Source: Richelia intracellularis (lineage in GTDB: Bacteria; Cyanobacteriota; Cyanobacteriia; Cyanobacteriales; Nostocaceae). Taken from it: 61,660 nucleotides of DNA. Numbering within the stretch: the stretch's first letter is position 1; each line of letters begins with the position of its first letter. The stretch is from NCBI GenBank assembly GCA_000613065.1, contig CBZS010000673.1:1-61660 (forward strand), written 5' to 3'. The position numbers and the translations under genes were made by a program. Under the pieces are notes generated by a model. That model was not told the origin of the DNA and searched no databases. It saw nothing but the letters and a program-made list of their open reading frames with translations. Positions 1 to 9,520 of the stretch are shown one piece after another.

Positions 1-744
1 CAGAAGTTTCAGGTAGCCTTTCATAGTCCTTACTTAATCTTCTACACCAATTGAGCCACCCGAAAGTTCTTTTTACAACCCAAGGTTTTGGTAAAAGGGT
101 AAAATCCTTCTTTTCTAAGGGTCTGATAACCACTTCCACAATCCAACGAAAAACATCGATTATCCAGTGGGCAGAATCTTCCCCCCGATATCCTCCATCC
201 ATCCAGATAGTGTGCAGTCTTTTAACTTTATCTTTCATCTGATAAACCTGCCAGAACGTGTACGTTTATTCCCTGGACGTTCTGGCACACTTGCAGAAGT
301 AACCAAGACTCGCAAAACTAGCCCTAACAAGTCAACCGGAATAAATCGCTTACGTCCATGTATTTCTTTTCCTGGGTCGAAACCAACATCCGTACAAATC
401 ATGGTTGCGGTTTCAACTGATTGGCTATCAAAGGCTGCTTCCCATGGACTTGGTTCTCGACTGGCTGCTACCCGAACCCATTGATATAGTTTGTCATGAA
501 CCTGAAGCCAAGTACGGTCTTTGCCCCATCTTCTGAAATAGCCATAGACTGTAGACCAAGGTGGTAAATCTCCTGGTAATGCCCGCCATGTACATCCTTG
601 ACACAGTACGTATCAAATCGCGTTTTCTACTGGGTACATACATGTTGTTGTACGTGGACGACTACCTGGTTTTGCCTCTGGTAACAGCTGTGGGATTAAC
701 TCCCACTGTTCCCACGTTAAATAGCTCGGATAATTCTTAGTCAT
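1..744 (-). pseudogene. IS5-type transposase pseudogene, running off the left edge
   Basis: Reading the minus strand from an ATG at 744 gives the N-terminal signature of IS5-type transposases (LTWEQWELIPQLLPE), then a TGA stop at 613-615. The same frame continues past the stop (CTWRALPGDLPPWSTVYGYF, AAFDSQSVETA with the first catalytic Asp). A frameshift near position 240 moves the rest (IWMDGGYRGEDSAHW with the second Asp, then RRLSKDYERLPE) to another frame. The motif that normally carries the catalytic Glu (VERTF) reads VKRTF. Nonsense codon, frameshift and lost Glu together show a dead copy. The terminal inverted repeats were not located, and the 3' end may lie outside the window. Confidence 0.85.
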
Positions 745-824
745 TTGCTCACGGGGTGCTGTTTTCTATAATTCTCAGCATATGCCTTGTGAGCTTTTTT
801 ATGATACCTCCCACCTTTTAAAAC

Positions 825-1087
825 ATCCTCTCAGCACCCCTCATGGTCCATCTAGCCCCAGTGAGATCTATCCATCCTCTCTTTTATCAGGTGACGACAA
901 GCACCCTCAATCGCCCCCGTGGCGATGGGGAATCCAGCTTTTAACTAATCGTCATATTTGAGGTATTTGGCATTGTTAAGTAAATATCTAGCACAGGTAT
1001 CCACGGGTTTACGTTCTTGGGGGGTGAGTTTGGGTAAAGTCGCACTCCGGGGCATACCTGAGGCAACTGAACTTGATTTACCTTCAA
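825..1087 (-). pseudogene. ISKra4-type transposase fragment
   Basis: Minus-strand DNA is near-identical to the ISKra4 copies at 17.9-18.3 kb, 30.4-30.9 kb and 58.3-58.8 kb. Recognisable pieces are EGKSSS, ATLPKLTPQERKPVDTCARY and the conserved IATGAIEGACRHLIK block. Several small indels and stops break the frame, the C-terminal part is missing, and the upstream part is cut by a MITE at 1096. It is a relic with no intact reading frame. Confidence 0.75.
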
Positions 1088-1194
1088 CAATATTGGGCTT
1101 TGCATAAGTGCGGGATGATTTCACTAAATTTTCAACGATTTCTCAATGCTTTCAAACCCTAATTCATCCCGCACTTATGCAAAGCCCAATATTG
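1088..1194. mobile_element. MITE copy 1 (91 bp, 1096-1186) with 8-bp duplication CAATATTG
   Basis: The element at 1096-1186 begins GGCTTTGC and ends GCAAAGCC. CAATATTG stands directly on both sides (1088-1095 and 1187-1194), a perfect 8-bp target duplication. Both arms carry the same change relative to the family ends (GGCGTTGC to GGCTTTGC), and both arms are of the ATAAGTGCGGGATGA type, so this copy has a perfect 23-bp inverted repeat. Confidence 0.85.
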
Positions 1195-1515
1195 TTTCCA
1201 TACTTATCAGTAGCTAAATCTGTAGGTGCGAACGCTCTTTGTGGTAAGTTCTTAGGAAAGGTTCGCAATGTGTGTTGATGAATTTTTAACCGTTGTTGCG
1301 CTGCTTGCTGTTCTTGGAGTAATCCTTGATAGTCAGCATCGTTAGGAGATTTAAATAATTTTAAAACCTGACCCTTACGGGCATCTCGATTAATCAAGTC
1401 TTAGGTTATCTGAGGGGGTTCGAAGAACTACAAGAAAGTGAAGTTGGGCAAAAAATAGCTCAACCTGAACGATTTCTAGTTGAAATCTCGCTCAAGAGAG
1501 CCAATTTAGACGCAA
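1195..1515. other. Unassigned fragments between two transposase relics
   Basis: On the minus strand 1195-1399 an open stretch of about 70 codons (ending PTDLATDKYGNN) runs into the MITE. It does not match the upstream part of the other ISKra4 copies, and I do not recognise it. On the plus strand 1412-1534 a stretch ending KRANLDAIIPQL and a TAG looks like the C-terminus of an unknown protein without a start. Both are probably debris of genes cut by the surrounding elements. Confidence 0.3.
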
Positions 1516-2081
1516 TTATCCCACAGCTTTAGGATTTTGATTCTCCCAAAATTCATAACGTTTGAAGTTGTAGACTAAATTCTTCACTCCAATAGTCGCC
1601 TTGACTGACTGCTTACCAATGGAACCCATTAACTTGCCTCCCATTTCATTAACCCAGTGACCAAAAACGTGTTCGACCTTACCTCTGACTTGAGAATGCT
1701 CTCGATTATCTTCTTTGTGTTTTGCAATCAATCGATGATTGCCATAGGCTCGTTCATGAATGTGACTGAGGAATTGTAAAATCTGTAGAATCCATTCAAT
1801 AGATTCACTACCATAGGCACTATCTGCCCAAACCTCTTCCCCCTGGTTTTGCTCATCCAACAGTGCCCCTAACACTTGGGAATCATGCACTGAGGCATCC
1901 GTGACTTGATAGCGACGAATAAAACCCTATTCCACATCGATACTGATGTGGTTTTTATAACCAAAGTAACTCTGACCATTCTTTTTTGTCCAGCAAGCAT
2001 CGGTATCCTTCTGGAAGAAGCGATGAGGCTTTTGCTGCCAACTTTCGGGAATTTCTCCTTAAATTGAATACAATACATCAA
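1516..2081 (-). pseudogene. IS5-family transposase, C-terminal two thirds
   Basis: The minus-strand frame reads WQQKPHRFFQKDTDACWTKK and YFGYKNHISIDVE, then a TAG stop, then GFIRRYQVTDASVHDSQVLG. A second Asp region (VWADSAYGSESIEW) and a C-terminal block VRGKVEHVFGHWVNEMGG carrying the catalytic Glu follow. This is the layout of IS5-group DDE transposases. The N-terminal third is absent and there is an internal nonsense codon, so the gene is dead. A fragment of an IS5-type N-terminus lies at 38.6 kb. Confidence 0.8.
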
Positions 2082-2185
2082 CCATAAGAATTTTGAGATT
2101 GCTACTCTACATTTGTAATCATAACTATTACAGTAGACATGAAACTGTAACCCGAAAAATTGAGAACACAGTAAGCATTGCTACA

Positions 2186-2209
2186 TTAAAAAGTGGGCAA
2201 AATGCCCAC
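2186..2209 (-). terminator. Intrinsic terminator downstream of pdhC
   Basis: A perfect 7-bp stem (GTGGGCA/TGCCCAC, loop of three) at 2193-2209 is followed on the minus strand by TTTTTAA, about 40 bp past the pdhC stop codon. Confidence 0.7.
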
Positions 2210-2249
2210 ATTACTTATTCAATGTATTCTTAATTGGTTGATTACACCA

Positions 2250-3551
2250 TTACATTGTTAAAGATTGCGGATTAGTTTCAATCAATTTCCCTAAATATTG
2301 TAAAAATGCCGCAGCTTGTGCCCCATAAATAATTCTATGGTCGCTGGTCATATTTACCTGCATTTGTCGTTTTACACCAAACATACCATCATCAGTAGCA
2401 ACCACTTGGGGACGGGATGCACCGATCGCAATTATGGAACCTTGCCCTGGTGGTAAAATGGCATCGAATCTATCTACCCCAAACATTCCTAGGTTAGATA
2501 GGGTAAATGTACCAGTACTGTATTCTTCTGGTTGTAATTTTTTCGCCCTAGCTTTATCTACTAAAGATTTCCAGTTACGGGACAGGGTATAAATATCCAA
2601 TTGATCGGCATTTTGTAATACAGGGGTAATTAATCCACCATCATCCATGGCTACCGCGACAGCAATATTAATGGATGAAGGATAAGCGATCGCTTGGTTC
2701 TTATAAGCAGCATTGATAATAGGATGCTTTTGTAAGGTGACAGCCACAGCTTTTGCTAAGAGTGCTGTCATAGTTACACCCTTAGATTTAATTTGCTTAT
2801 ATAACTTGTCTAAGGCATCCGTGGTAATTGTGTAACCAATGTGAATTATGGGTACGGATAGGCTAGCAACCATATTCCGTGCCACAGCATTTTGCAATGT
2901 ATTTAAAGGAACTGTTTGACCGGGGACAACAGGAGCTACAGGTGTGGGTGCTGGTGCTGGTGCTGGTGCTGGTGCAGCAACAGTTGTGGCAACTGGTGTA
3001 AGTGTAACAGAGATAGATGGTTGTGTCGTTTTACCCGCAGCTGCTTGAACATCTTCCGCCACAATTCGACCGTAAGGACCACTACCAGTGAGATTTGTTA
3101 AATCAATCTTAAATTCTTTCGCTAATTTGCGAGCTCGGGGAGAAGCAACAATGCGTCCAGAACGACTAGAACCATTGGAACCATTTGCAGATGCTAATAC
3201 TGGTGTTGGAGCGGGTGTGGTATCTGGTTGAGAAGTGCTAGCAGCTACAGGTGTGGGTGTGGGGGTACTTTGAGATTTCCCTTGAGTGATCGCCGTTTCA
3301 ATTTCGGCTTCAGTTTCTGCCAATAGCGCGATCGCCGCTCCCACTGTTGCACTTTCACCTGCTGGAACCATAATATGTGCCAGATATCCTTCATAGAAGG
3401 ATTCCACATCCATATCTGCCTTATCTGACTCTACAACCACAACCGTTTCGCCTTTTTCTACCTTATCTCCTGGTGATTTTTCCCAGGAAACTATTTTACC
3501 TTCGGTCATAGTGGAACTGAGTGCGGGCATGAATATTTCGTGAATGCTCAT
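2250..3551 (-). CDS. pdhC: Dihydrolipoamide acetyltransferase, E2 of pyruvate dehydrogenase
   Basis: The protein is the acetyl-transferring core of the pyruvate dehydrogenase complex, passing acetyl from lipoate to CoA. Residues 1-80 are a biotinyl/lipoyl domain with the lipoyl-lysine at K44 (ESDKADMDVE). An Ala/Pro/Thr-rich hinge follows, then a peripheral-subunit-binding domain at about 133-170 (SPRARKLAKEF, GSGPYGRIVAEDV). A second hinge (APAPAPAP) leads to the 2-oxoacid dehydrogenase acyltransferase domain, ending with the SDHRIIYG active-site block near residue 404. The 433-residue length fits single-lipoyl cyanobacterial/plastid E2. The hinge is encoded by a GGTGCT hexamer run at about 2948-2970. 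It stands alone with its own terminator. The E2 of 2-oxoglutarate dehydrogenase is less likely given the plastid-like DHRIIYG motif. Confidence 0.93.
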   Translation of the reverse strand: MSIHEIFMPALSSTMTEGKIVSWEKSPGDKVEKGETVVVVESDKADMDVESFYEGYLAHIMVPAGESATVGAAIALLAETEAEIETAITQGKSQSTPTPTPVAASTSQPDTTPAPTPVLASANGSNGSSRSGRIVASPRARKLAKEFKIDLTNLTGSGPYGRIVAEDVQAAAGKTTQPSISVTLTPVATTVAAPAPAPAPAPTPVAPVVPGQTVPLNTLQNAVARNMVASLSVPIIHIGYTITTDALDKLYKQIKSKGVTMTALLAKAVAVTLQKHPIINAAYKNQAIAYPSSINIAVAVAMDDGGLITPVLQNADQLDIYTLSRNWKSLVDKARAKKLQPEEYSTGTFTLSNLGMFGVDRFDAILPPGQGSIIAIGASRPQVVATDDGMFGVKRQMQVNMTSDHRIIYGAQAAAFLQYLGKLIETNPQSLTM

Positions 3552-3873
3552 AGGAAGATTTGGCGAATCGACAATTGATAGAATTTAACGGCTAGTGCCA
3601 GATTGAATTGTATCTTGACTACCGAGCTTGAATAAAAAAAATTGCAATATATTTCAGAGAGCAGCAGAGGAGTAGGGGAGTAGAAGAGGAGATATTAAAT
3701 CCACAATCCACAATCCAAAATCCAAAATTTAACGGGGGCGGAACTATATTAGAACTTAATGGTCTAACTATGTGTATTTCTTATCACGACTGAACAACGC
3801 AAAAGATTGATCCGAAAGCAGGAAGCTAATTTATCACTATTCAATCTACAATGCGACGAAATAACTAAACTGT
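3552..3873. repeat. Intergenic region with AATCCAC/AATCCAA heptamer repeat
   Basis: Four heptamers in tandem (AATCCAC twice, then AATCCAA twice) lie at 3698-3725, next to a purine-rich run. This is the short tandemly repeated repetitive sequence type common in filamentous cyanobacteria. Nothing else is recognisable between the divergent genes. Confidence 0.7.
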
Positions 3874-4428
3874 TTGAAATGGTTTTTAAGTTTTATGTCG
3901 GTAAAGTCAAAAATTTTGGTAGTTATGATTACAAGTATTTTTGCCACGACTGCTGCTGGTTTACGTATGATGATTTATCAAGCATCAACTCCAGTCAATG
4001 CGCCAAAAACTAATCAAGAGCAAACAAACTTACCCCCTGCAGTTCTTCCGGTTAGAAACTTAGTGGCAAATACTTTAGAAAGTGAATATAACACCATACC
4101 TTTAGAAGATATTAAGTATTCTTTGCAAGGAACGGATCCTAGATCACTCACCGTTAACGCTTTTTACAATATCAAATCTCAAGCAAAAACCAATCATGTA
4201 GAGGTGGTTTATCCACAACCCAATCAAGCGTTAGTTACCATTAGCGAAGTGAGACCTGTGGGTGATAGTGTAGAGGTGGTAAAGTATCGTGCTAGATTAT
4301 CAACCTTTGGGCGTTCGCTACTGGTAAGTTCTCCCCCTCTGTGGCAAATTATTTGGGCTGGCTATAAGAAGCAATGTTCTTATCGTTCCGTGCAAAATGT
4401 CGAGACAAATCAGGTTGGTGGTTGTTAA
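3874..4428 (+). CDS. Conserved hypothetical protein with N-terminal membrane anchor
   Basis: The 184-residue protein has a hydrophobic N-terminal segment (about residues 10-30, ILVVMITSIFATTAAG), either an uncleaved anchor or a signal peptide, followed by a soluble domain without a motif I can name. The second Met (position 3895) directly before the hydrophobic helix is an equally good start; no clear Shine-Dalgarno decides. The C-terminus contains two Cys (KKQCSYRS and a terminal GGC). Codon use and the sensible signal-plus-domain layout support a real gene. It is transcribed divergently from pdhC. Confidence 0.65.
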   Translation: MKWFLSFMSVKSKILVVMITSIFATTAAGLRMMIYQASTPVNAPKTNQEQTNLPPAVLPVRNLVANTLESEYNTIPLEDIKYSLQGTDPRSLTVNAFYNIKSQAKTNHVEVVYPQPNQALVTISEVRPVGDSVEVVKYRARLSTFGRSLLVSSPPLWQIIWAGYKKQCSYRSVQNVETNQVGGC

Positions 4429-4452
4429 TTAATAGGGCTAGGGACAATGTTT

Positions 4453-4559
4453 GATTCTTGGGCGTTGCTGAATCAGGGGATGATTTCACTAAATTTTCAA
4501 CGATTTCTCAATGATTTCAAACCCTAATTCATCCCGCACTTATCCAACGCCGATTCTTG
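4453..4559 (+). mobile_element. MITE copy 2 (4461-4551) with 8-bp duplication GATTCTTG
   Basis: The 91-bp element starts GGCGTTGCTGAATCAGGGGA and ends CCAACGCC. GATTCTTG is directly repeated at 4453-4460 and 4552-4559, a perfect 8-bp target duplication. It lies between a hypothetical gene and the 3' end of aroE, where no gene is disrupted. Confidence 0.88.
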
Positions 4560-4756
4560 CATTTTACTTGACTAAAGCATACAAAATCAATGGTGTGAGG
4601 AGTTTATTTTATTTTGTATTCACTGAGAAAAGCTAATATCCAGCAACTTAAGTGTATTTTCTCTTGGTAGCAGTATTCAAGGAGAAATCACAAACATCTA
4701 GGGCAAATTTTGGATATCACAATCATAAAATCATACCGTGCGATACTTACTAATTA

Positions 4757-4777
4757 TGGGTGCAATGCTTGCACCCA
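4757..4777. terminator. Short perfect hairpin downstream of aroE
   Basis: TGGGTGCAA/TTGCACCCA with a 3-base loop lies 65 bp past the aroE stop. On the minus strand it is followed only by a mixed AT stretch, not a clear T-run, so its role as a terminator is uncertain. The rest of 4560-4841 holds nothing recognisable. Confidence 0.4.
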
Positions 4778-4841
4778 GGTTCAGGATTGGCATTCCCAAT
4801 AAATAGTGATTGCATAAGGAAGTTAATGTCCTTAAAAATAT

Positions 4842-5702
4842 TCACCCCAATCGATCGCGTAGTGCTTGACGCATGACATCCACTGGTACAGAATCTCTTT
4901 GTAACCACATTTTTAAGGCGATCGCACCTTGTTGCACTAACATCTCTAATCCATCAATGGGGACTGCTCCTACTTGCTGTGCTTGGGCTAAAAATTGCGT
5001 CGGGTTGGGGGTATAAATCAAATCGTAAGTGATCGCTCCTGGTTGTAGATTTGCCATTTCTGCTTTACCAACAGGAGATTCCTCTACTTTAGGATACATC
5101 CCTACAGGGGTGGTATTAACTAGTAAATTAGTCTTAGGAAGCAATTGTGGTAGATATTCCCATTCATGGACTTGTAATTTGGCAGATAAGGGAGAATTTT
5201 CCCAACTTTGTTGAAATACTTGCAATTTTTCCATATTTCGCCCCAATAGATGAATTTGAGCAACACCCAACTGAGTTAAACCTGCCACTACTGCCCTAGC
5301 AGCACCCCCATTACCTAAAACCACCGCAACCTTATTACTCCAATCCTTATCATAATTTTTTAAAGGTGAAATAAATCCATCAATATCCGTATTTGTACCC
5401 AACCAGTGATTATCTTTGCGTACAACGGTATTTACTGCTCCTACGGCTTGGGCAATGGGGCTAATTTCTGATAATAAAGGTAATATGGCTTGTTTGTGAG
5501 GAATTGTAATGCTAAAACCCACCACACCTATAGCTGCAAAACCATCCAAAGCAGCTTTTAAATTATCTGGTGCAATGGGAAACGGCAGATATACATAGTC
5601 TAATCCTAAATTAGCGATAGCGGCGTTGTGCATCGCTGGAGAAAGTGAGTGTTGCACCGGATGCCCAATCACTCCCAGTAGTTGCGTTTTCCCTGTAATC
5701 AT
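4842..5702 (-). CDS. aroE: Shikimate dehydrogenase
   Basis: The enzyme reduces 3-dehydroshikimate to shikimate with NADPH in the aromatic amino-acid (chorismate) pathway. The substrate-binding N-domain carries SLSP (residues 19-22), the catalytic Lys in SITIPHK (K70) and Asp in NTDIDG (D106). The Rossmann domain carries the glycine-rich loop GNGGAARAV, and NTTPVGM is the cofactor-site block. The 286-residue length is normal for the family. It is monocistronic here; the upstream 600 bp hold no gene. Confidence 0.95.
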   Translation of the reverse strand: MITGKTQLLGVIGHPVQHSLSPAMHNAAIANLGLDYVYLPFPIAPDNLKAALDGFAAIGVVGFSITIPHKQAILPLLSEISPIAQAVGAVNTVVRKDNHWLGTNTDIDGFISPLKNYDKDWSNKVAVVLGNGGAARAVVAGLTQLGVAQIHLLGRNMEKLQVFQQSWENSPLSAKLQVHEWEYLPQLLPKTNLLVNTTPVGMYPKVEESPVGKAEMANLQPGAITYDLIYTPNPTQFLAQAQQVGAVPIDGLEMLVQQGAIALKMWLQRDSVPVDVMRQALRDRLG

Positions 5703-6325
5703 TGATTATTTATGGCTGACTATAGCCAGTTTATGATATTTACGATCGGCTTATGCTATGTAATTTTAATTTCCTGCTTTAAATTTATAGTCATTCCAAA
5801 TAATAAAGAGATGTTTGTGTAAAAGGAAATATTCCCGAAAATTCATCTTGTAGTTCAAGCATATTGCTTGCTAAAAACATATAAGGGAGCAAGTTATTCC
5901 CACTGAAAAAATTAATTTAAATGACTATAGCGATCGCTTTGTCTGCTAAAGTTTTGAATTTTAAAGATTATTTTGCTAATATTTCAAGTGGGCATTTTAA
6001 AAGTATTTGGGAAAAAATAGGTATACCTTTAAGCTCTTGCTTTTCCCTATGTTATACACAGTAAAAAATATGCTGATATGTGATTACATGATGCAATGCA
6101 CACAAGGGTTTTGCTATTGTCAAAGCTTATAACAAACGTAATTTTGACTCAAAAATAGTCCATTGAGTTAAATATTCATTTTGCTAGCCTCTTAATTATG
6201 GTGAAAAATGTTTATAGGCAGAGAAAAATAAAGAGCGGTAACATATCAAAAAATGGATGATAAATGCAGCTATCTGTCCAATAAAAAAAAGAGGTAATTC
6301 TCGTTGTTAAAAGCACCATTTCATC
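5703..6325. other. Gene-free intergenic stretch
   Basis: AT-rich DNA with one HIP1 octamer (about 5932) and no convincing reading frame, repeat or RNA structure. It separates the aroE start from an ISAs1 relic. Confidence 0.5.
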
Positions 6326-7650
6326 CAGGGTAAACGCATCTCAAATTCTATTGAAAACCGGGTTGAGAGGTCTCATCATGTTGGGATAAACAAGCAGTAA
6401 GAACAGTCAGCATATAATTCTTATCCATCGCGGCTCCATTAGATTTTTGGCGATTACTACGTTTCAAAGATTGCTCTAGGTTTAAAGCATTAAGAGCTAT
6501 TCGGCCCAGAAGTGCTAAGTTTTGTGGAGCATGACCAGTACGGACACCACAAGCATCTTCAGAAAAAGTGACATCTAAAGTCCAATGCAACCCACTTTCC
6601 ACACCCCAATGAAGACGAATCACTTGTCCTAAGTTACGAGGATCACAATTTAAACTAGTTAGATAAAACTGAACTTCACCCACGGGTTGTTTGATTCCAA
6701 AGATATGGTAACCGCACAACCATGACAACCCATTTAAGACCAACCCAATTGTCTTGGTTATGCAAAGTTTGCTGTTGATAAATAGGAACACACCAAATTT
6801 GACGTTTTTCAGTACAATGATGACCTTTCTCTACCCGTTTATCATAACTATGGATAATACCTTTAAATCCTTGAGATAACTATTGCTCAAACCAATTTTT
6901 CACTTGTCCGTAAAGTGTAGGATGATTACCTTTGAGTGCTAAAACATAATCTGCTTTTGCATTAAATATTTGGGATGCAATTGCTGTTTGCGTACCCATG
7001 GCATCAATGGTAATAATACATCCAGCCATGTCTAATAATTCCAATAATGCAGGGATTGCTGTAATTTCATTCCATTGATTTACCGTCTTGTTTTACTTGT
7101 CCTAAAACAAGACGATGTTCACTCGACCATGCACTAACTAGATGTAACGCTGATTTACCCTGTTCTCTATCATAGGAACCTTTGAGGGTCTTACCATCAA
7201 TGGGAATTGCCTGTGCTCCTGGGGCTTCAACTATTGATTTTACCCAACGTCGAAAGCATGCCTCAAATACTTTTGGTTTAATGGGTTCAAACACCCGTGG
7301 AAAGGTATCTGCACTTGGGATGCCCTCTGGTAAAGCTAAAAACTGCTCCAACCAGTCGTATTTACTCAATCCATAATTTTCCATGTCCTCCCATCCCTTA
7401 CCTCCTGGAATCACTGATAGTATTCCAATGATTAAAATATCTGTTAAGAAATGGACAGGGGTTCTTTCTACAGGTGGGTCTTCTATCTCACTAAAAACTA
7501 ATGACATTTTTTCTGTGAATGCAGTGGCATTGGCTATACTCAAATTTTTTGAACTTTTAATCTTTGGTTTTGAAGATTTGAAACCGGTAGGCGCAAGCCT
7601 TCTTGTCAGAGATACCATTAGACTAAGCCGTTGAGTTAAGATAGACCCTT
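6326..7650 (-). pseudogene. ISAs1-family element with broken transposase (copy 1)
   Basis: The minus-strand transposase starts near 7618. The first part (7618-7067) has the ISAs1 hallmarks LTDILIIGILSVI, DTFPRVFE and IPIDGKTLKGSYDR (first catalytic Asp). A frameshift near 7067 leads to IITIDAMGTQTAIA, ADYVLALKGNH, then a stop and another frameshift. The C-terminal part (6791-6348) carries IRLHWGVESGLHWTLDV with the catalytic Glu. The left end reads AGGGTAAACGCATCTCAA; a similar inverted sequence near 7650 probably marks the other end. A second, shorter copy lies at 31451-32561. Confidence 0.85.
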
Positions 7651-8033
7651 TGGGTCCTTACCATACTACTTAACTTGTTTAATACTTAAATCTCCATTTT
7701 TGTGCCCCACGAGTGTTCCCCAGTTGCGTCAACTTTTTTTGGCGATGCCCCTCCAGTACCCCCCCAAAGGGCGTTGGCGTAGCCTGCGCTTTGGCACGAA
7801 GTGCCCGTCGTTGGCGTTCGTACTTGACAATCAAGACATACCTCACAATTCTGTACAACAATCTGTAATTTTCACTACAAAATTAGATGGGCTTACCCTG
7901 ATTGTATGTTGCTCATAAATGTTATATCTTCGACTCACACTATATAGCCAGAATAGAGAAATAATATTATATAGATTACTAATATACCTATCATTATAAA
8001 ATGGTTTTTTACTGAAAATAGCTCATATAATTT
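7651..8033. other. Intergenic region between ISAs1 relic and MITE
   Basis: Short open frames on both strands at 7679-7918 are GC-rich repeat-like DNA with C-runs and GGCGTTGGCG motifs, without start signals or recognisable domains. I treat the region as non-coding. Confidence 0.45.
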
Positions 8034-8140
8034 CACTTTATGGCGTTGCATAAGTGCGGGATGAATTAGCCTTTGAAACCATTGAGAAATCGTTGAAAAT
8101 TTAGTGAAATCATCCCCTGATTCAGCAACGCCCACTTTAT
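8034..8140 (-). mobile_element. MITE copy 3 (8042-8132) with 8-bp duplication CACTTTAT
   Basis: The 91-bp element is in reverse orientation relative to copy 2. CACTTTAT is directly repeated at 8034-8041 and 8133-8140. A short minus-strand reading frame across it (7935-8174) is only the MITE's open frame plus flanks, not a gene. Confidence 0.88.
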
Positions 8141-8295
8141 TTGTAATGCAAATCATCACCTTGGGCGCAAGCATTGCGTGCGTCCCCAGAATATGTATTT
8201 ACATTCTCGTGAATTGGTATAAATTTCCTGCTGCACAGCAATTAATGAGAAAGAAGCGTTACAATTATTAAAAATGCTTAACAATAGTTTGTAAT

Positions 8296-9219
8296 ATGTC
8301 ATTAAACGCAATCTCTGCTATAAACCCCATTGCTGGTGAATATTGGCAATGGCAAGGTCATAACATTTACTATGTCAAAGCTGGAGAAGCTCAACTCCAA
8401 CGTCCACCCTTACTATTAGTCCATGGCTTTGGAGCATCTACAGACCACTGGCGTAAGAATATTAGCGGATTGTGTGACGAATTTGAAGTGTGGGCGATCG
8501 ACTTGTTAGGATTTGGGCGATCGGCTAAACCAAAACTACAGTACAGTGGTAATCTGTGGCGAGATCAACTCCGGGACTTTATTGCAGATGTAATTGGTCA
8601 AAAAGCTGTACTAGCAGGTAATTCCCTGGGTGGTTATGCTAGCCTGTGTGTTGCGGCTCAATCTCCTGATGTGGCAGCGGGTTTGGTATTATTCAACAGT
8701 GCGGGTCCTTTTAGCGATAATCAAACAACTTCTAATACAGAATCAAAGCAAAAACCCAAGTCAGTGACAAAATTATTCGGTAACACTCTGCGGTGGGCTT
8801 TTCGTCAAAGATTATCTCAATTTCTCCTCTTCCAATACATTCGTCAACCTTGGGTAATTCGTCGCACCTTGAAAAAAGTGTATGTTGACCACAGTGCAAT
8901 TACTGACCAGTTGGTGGCAGATATTCGTCGTCCTTCTGGAGACAAAGGTGCGTTTGATGTATTTTGCTCAGTGTTTAGTACTCCCCAAGGAGAAAATAAC
9001 GATGCATTACTTAAACAATTAATGTGTCCCCTACTACTATTGTGGGGAGAAGGAGATCCATGGATGAATACCAGGGAGCGATCGCAAAAATTCCGTCAAT
9101 ATTATCCTGAACTAACAGAGCATTTTTTACAAGCGGGTCATTGTCCCCATGATGAGGTTCCCCATCAAGTGAATCCATTAGTCAAAGATTGGATTTTGGC
9201 AAATAATTTGGTTGTTTAA
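8296..9219 (+). CDS. Alpha/beta-fold hydrolase
   Basis: The 307-residue protein has the complete catalytic triad of the alpha/beta hydrolase fold: nucleophile Ser in GNSLGG (S110), Asp in WGEGDPW (about D254) and His in AGHCPHDE (about H282). The oxyanion-side motif is LVHGFG (residues 42-47). No signal peptide is visible, so it is probably cytoplasmic. Close relatives in cyanobacteria are annotated only as hydrolases; the substrate cannot be read from sequence. A weak hairpin (CCCCTA/TAGGGG, 9228-9251) follows the stop codon. Confidence 0.88.
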   Translation: MSLNAISAINPIAGEYWQWQGHNIYYVKAGEAQLQRPPLLLVHGFGASTDHWRKNISGLCDEFEVWAIDLLGFGRSAKPKLQYSGNLWRDQLRDFIADVIGQKAVLAGNSLGGYASLCVAAQSPDVAAGLVLFNSAGPFSDNQTTSNTESKQKPKSVTKLFGNTLRWAFRQRLSQFLLFQYIRQPWVIRRTLKKVYVDHSAITDQLVADIRRPSGDKGAFDVFCSVFSTPQGENNDALLKQLMCPLLLLWGEGDPWMNTRERSQKFRQYYPELTEHFLQAGHCPHDEVPHQVNPLVKDWILANNLVV

Positions 9220-9475
9220 GTTGAGAACCCCTACTTCTCTAAGAATTAGGGGATATGTTTATTTATAACCCACATTTCGCACTTAAAAATCTAGCACAAA
9301 AATCTACATAGTTATTTCCGATTAAAAGTAAATAATAAGACATAAGATGTTCAGTAAATCCGCCTCGCCTTTAGAAATAAACCTGCGCTCCGGAAGTCGT
9401 TGAAGCTTGGATTGCTTAGAAAAAATTGATTACAAGCTTTTGATAAAACTAAATATATATTGGTTCAATCCAAGT

Positions 9476-9520
9476 GAGACATTTTTTACCCTAAAAATAT
9501 TTCAGGGTGAAAAATGTCTC
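9476..9520. repeat. Inverted repeat covering the start of a transposase frame
   Basis: GAGACATTTTTTACCCT (9476-9492) pairs with AGGGTGAAAAATGTCTC (9504-9520), with one G-T-type mismatch. The ATG of the downstream transposase stub (9514) lies inside the right arm, so an mRNA hairpin would bury the start codon. Confidence 0.6.

Noticed and set aside
2916-3101. Cys/Trp-rich plus-strand reading frame
   Set aside because: It is the antisense of the Ala/Pro hinge of pdhC, where the GGTGCT repeat gives long open frames on both strands.
7935-8174. Reading frame across MITE copy 3
   Set aside because: Most of it is the open frame of the MITE with unrelated flanks; not a gene.
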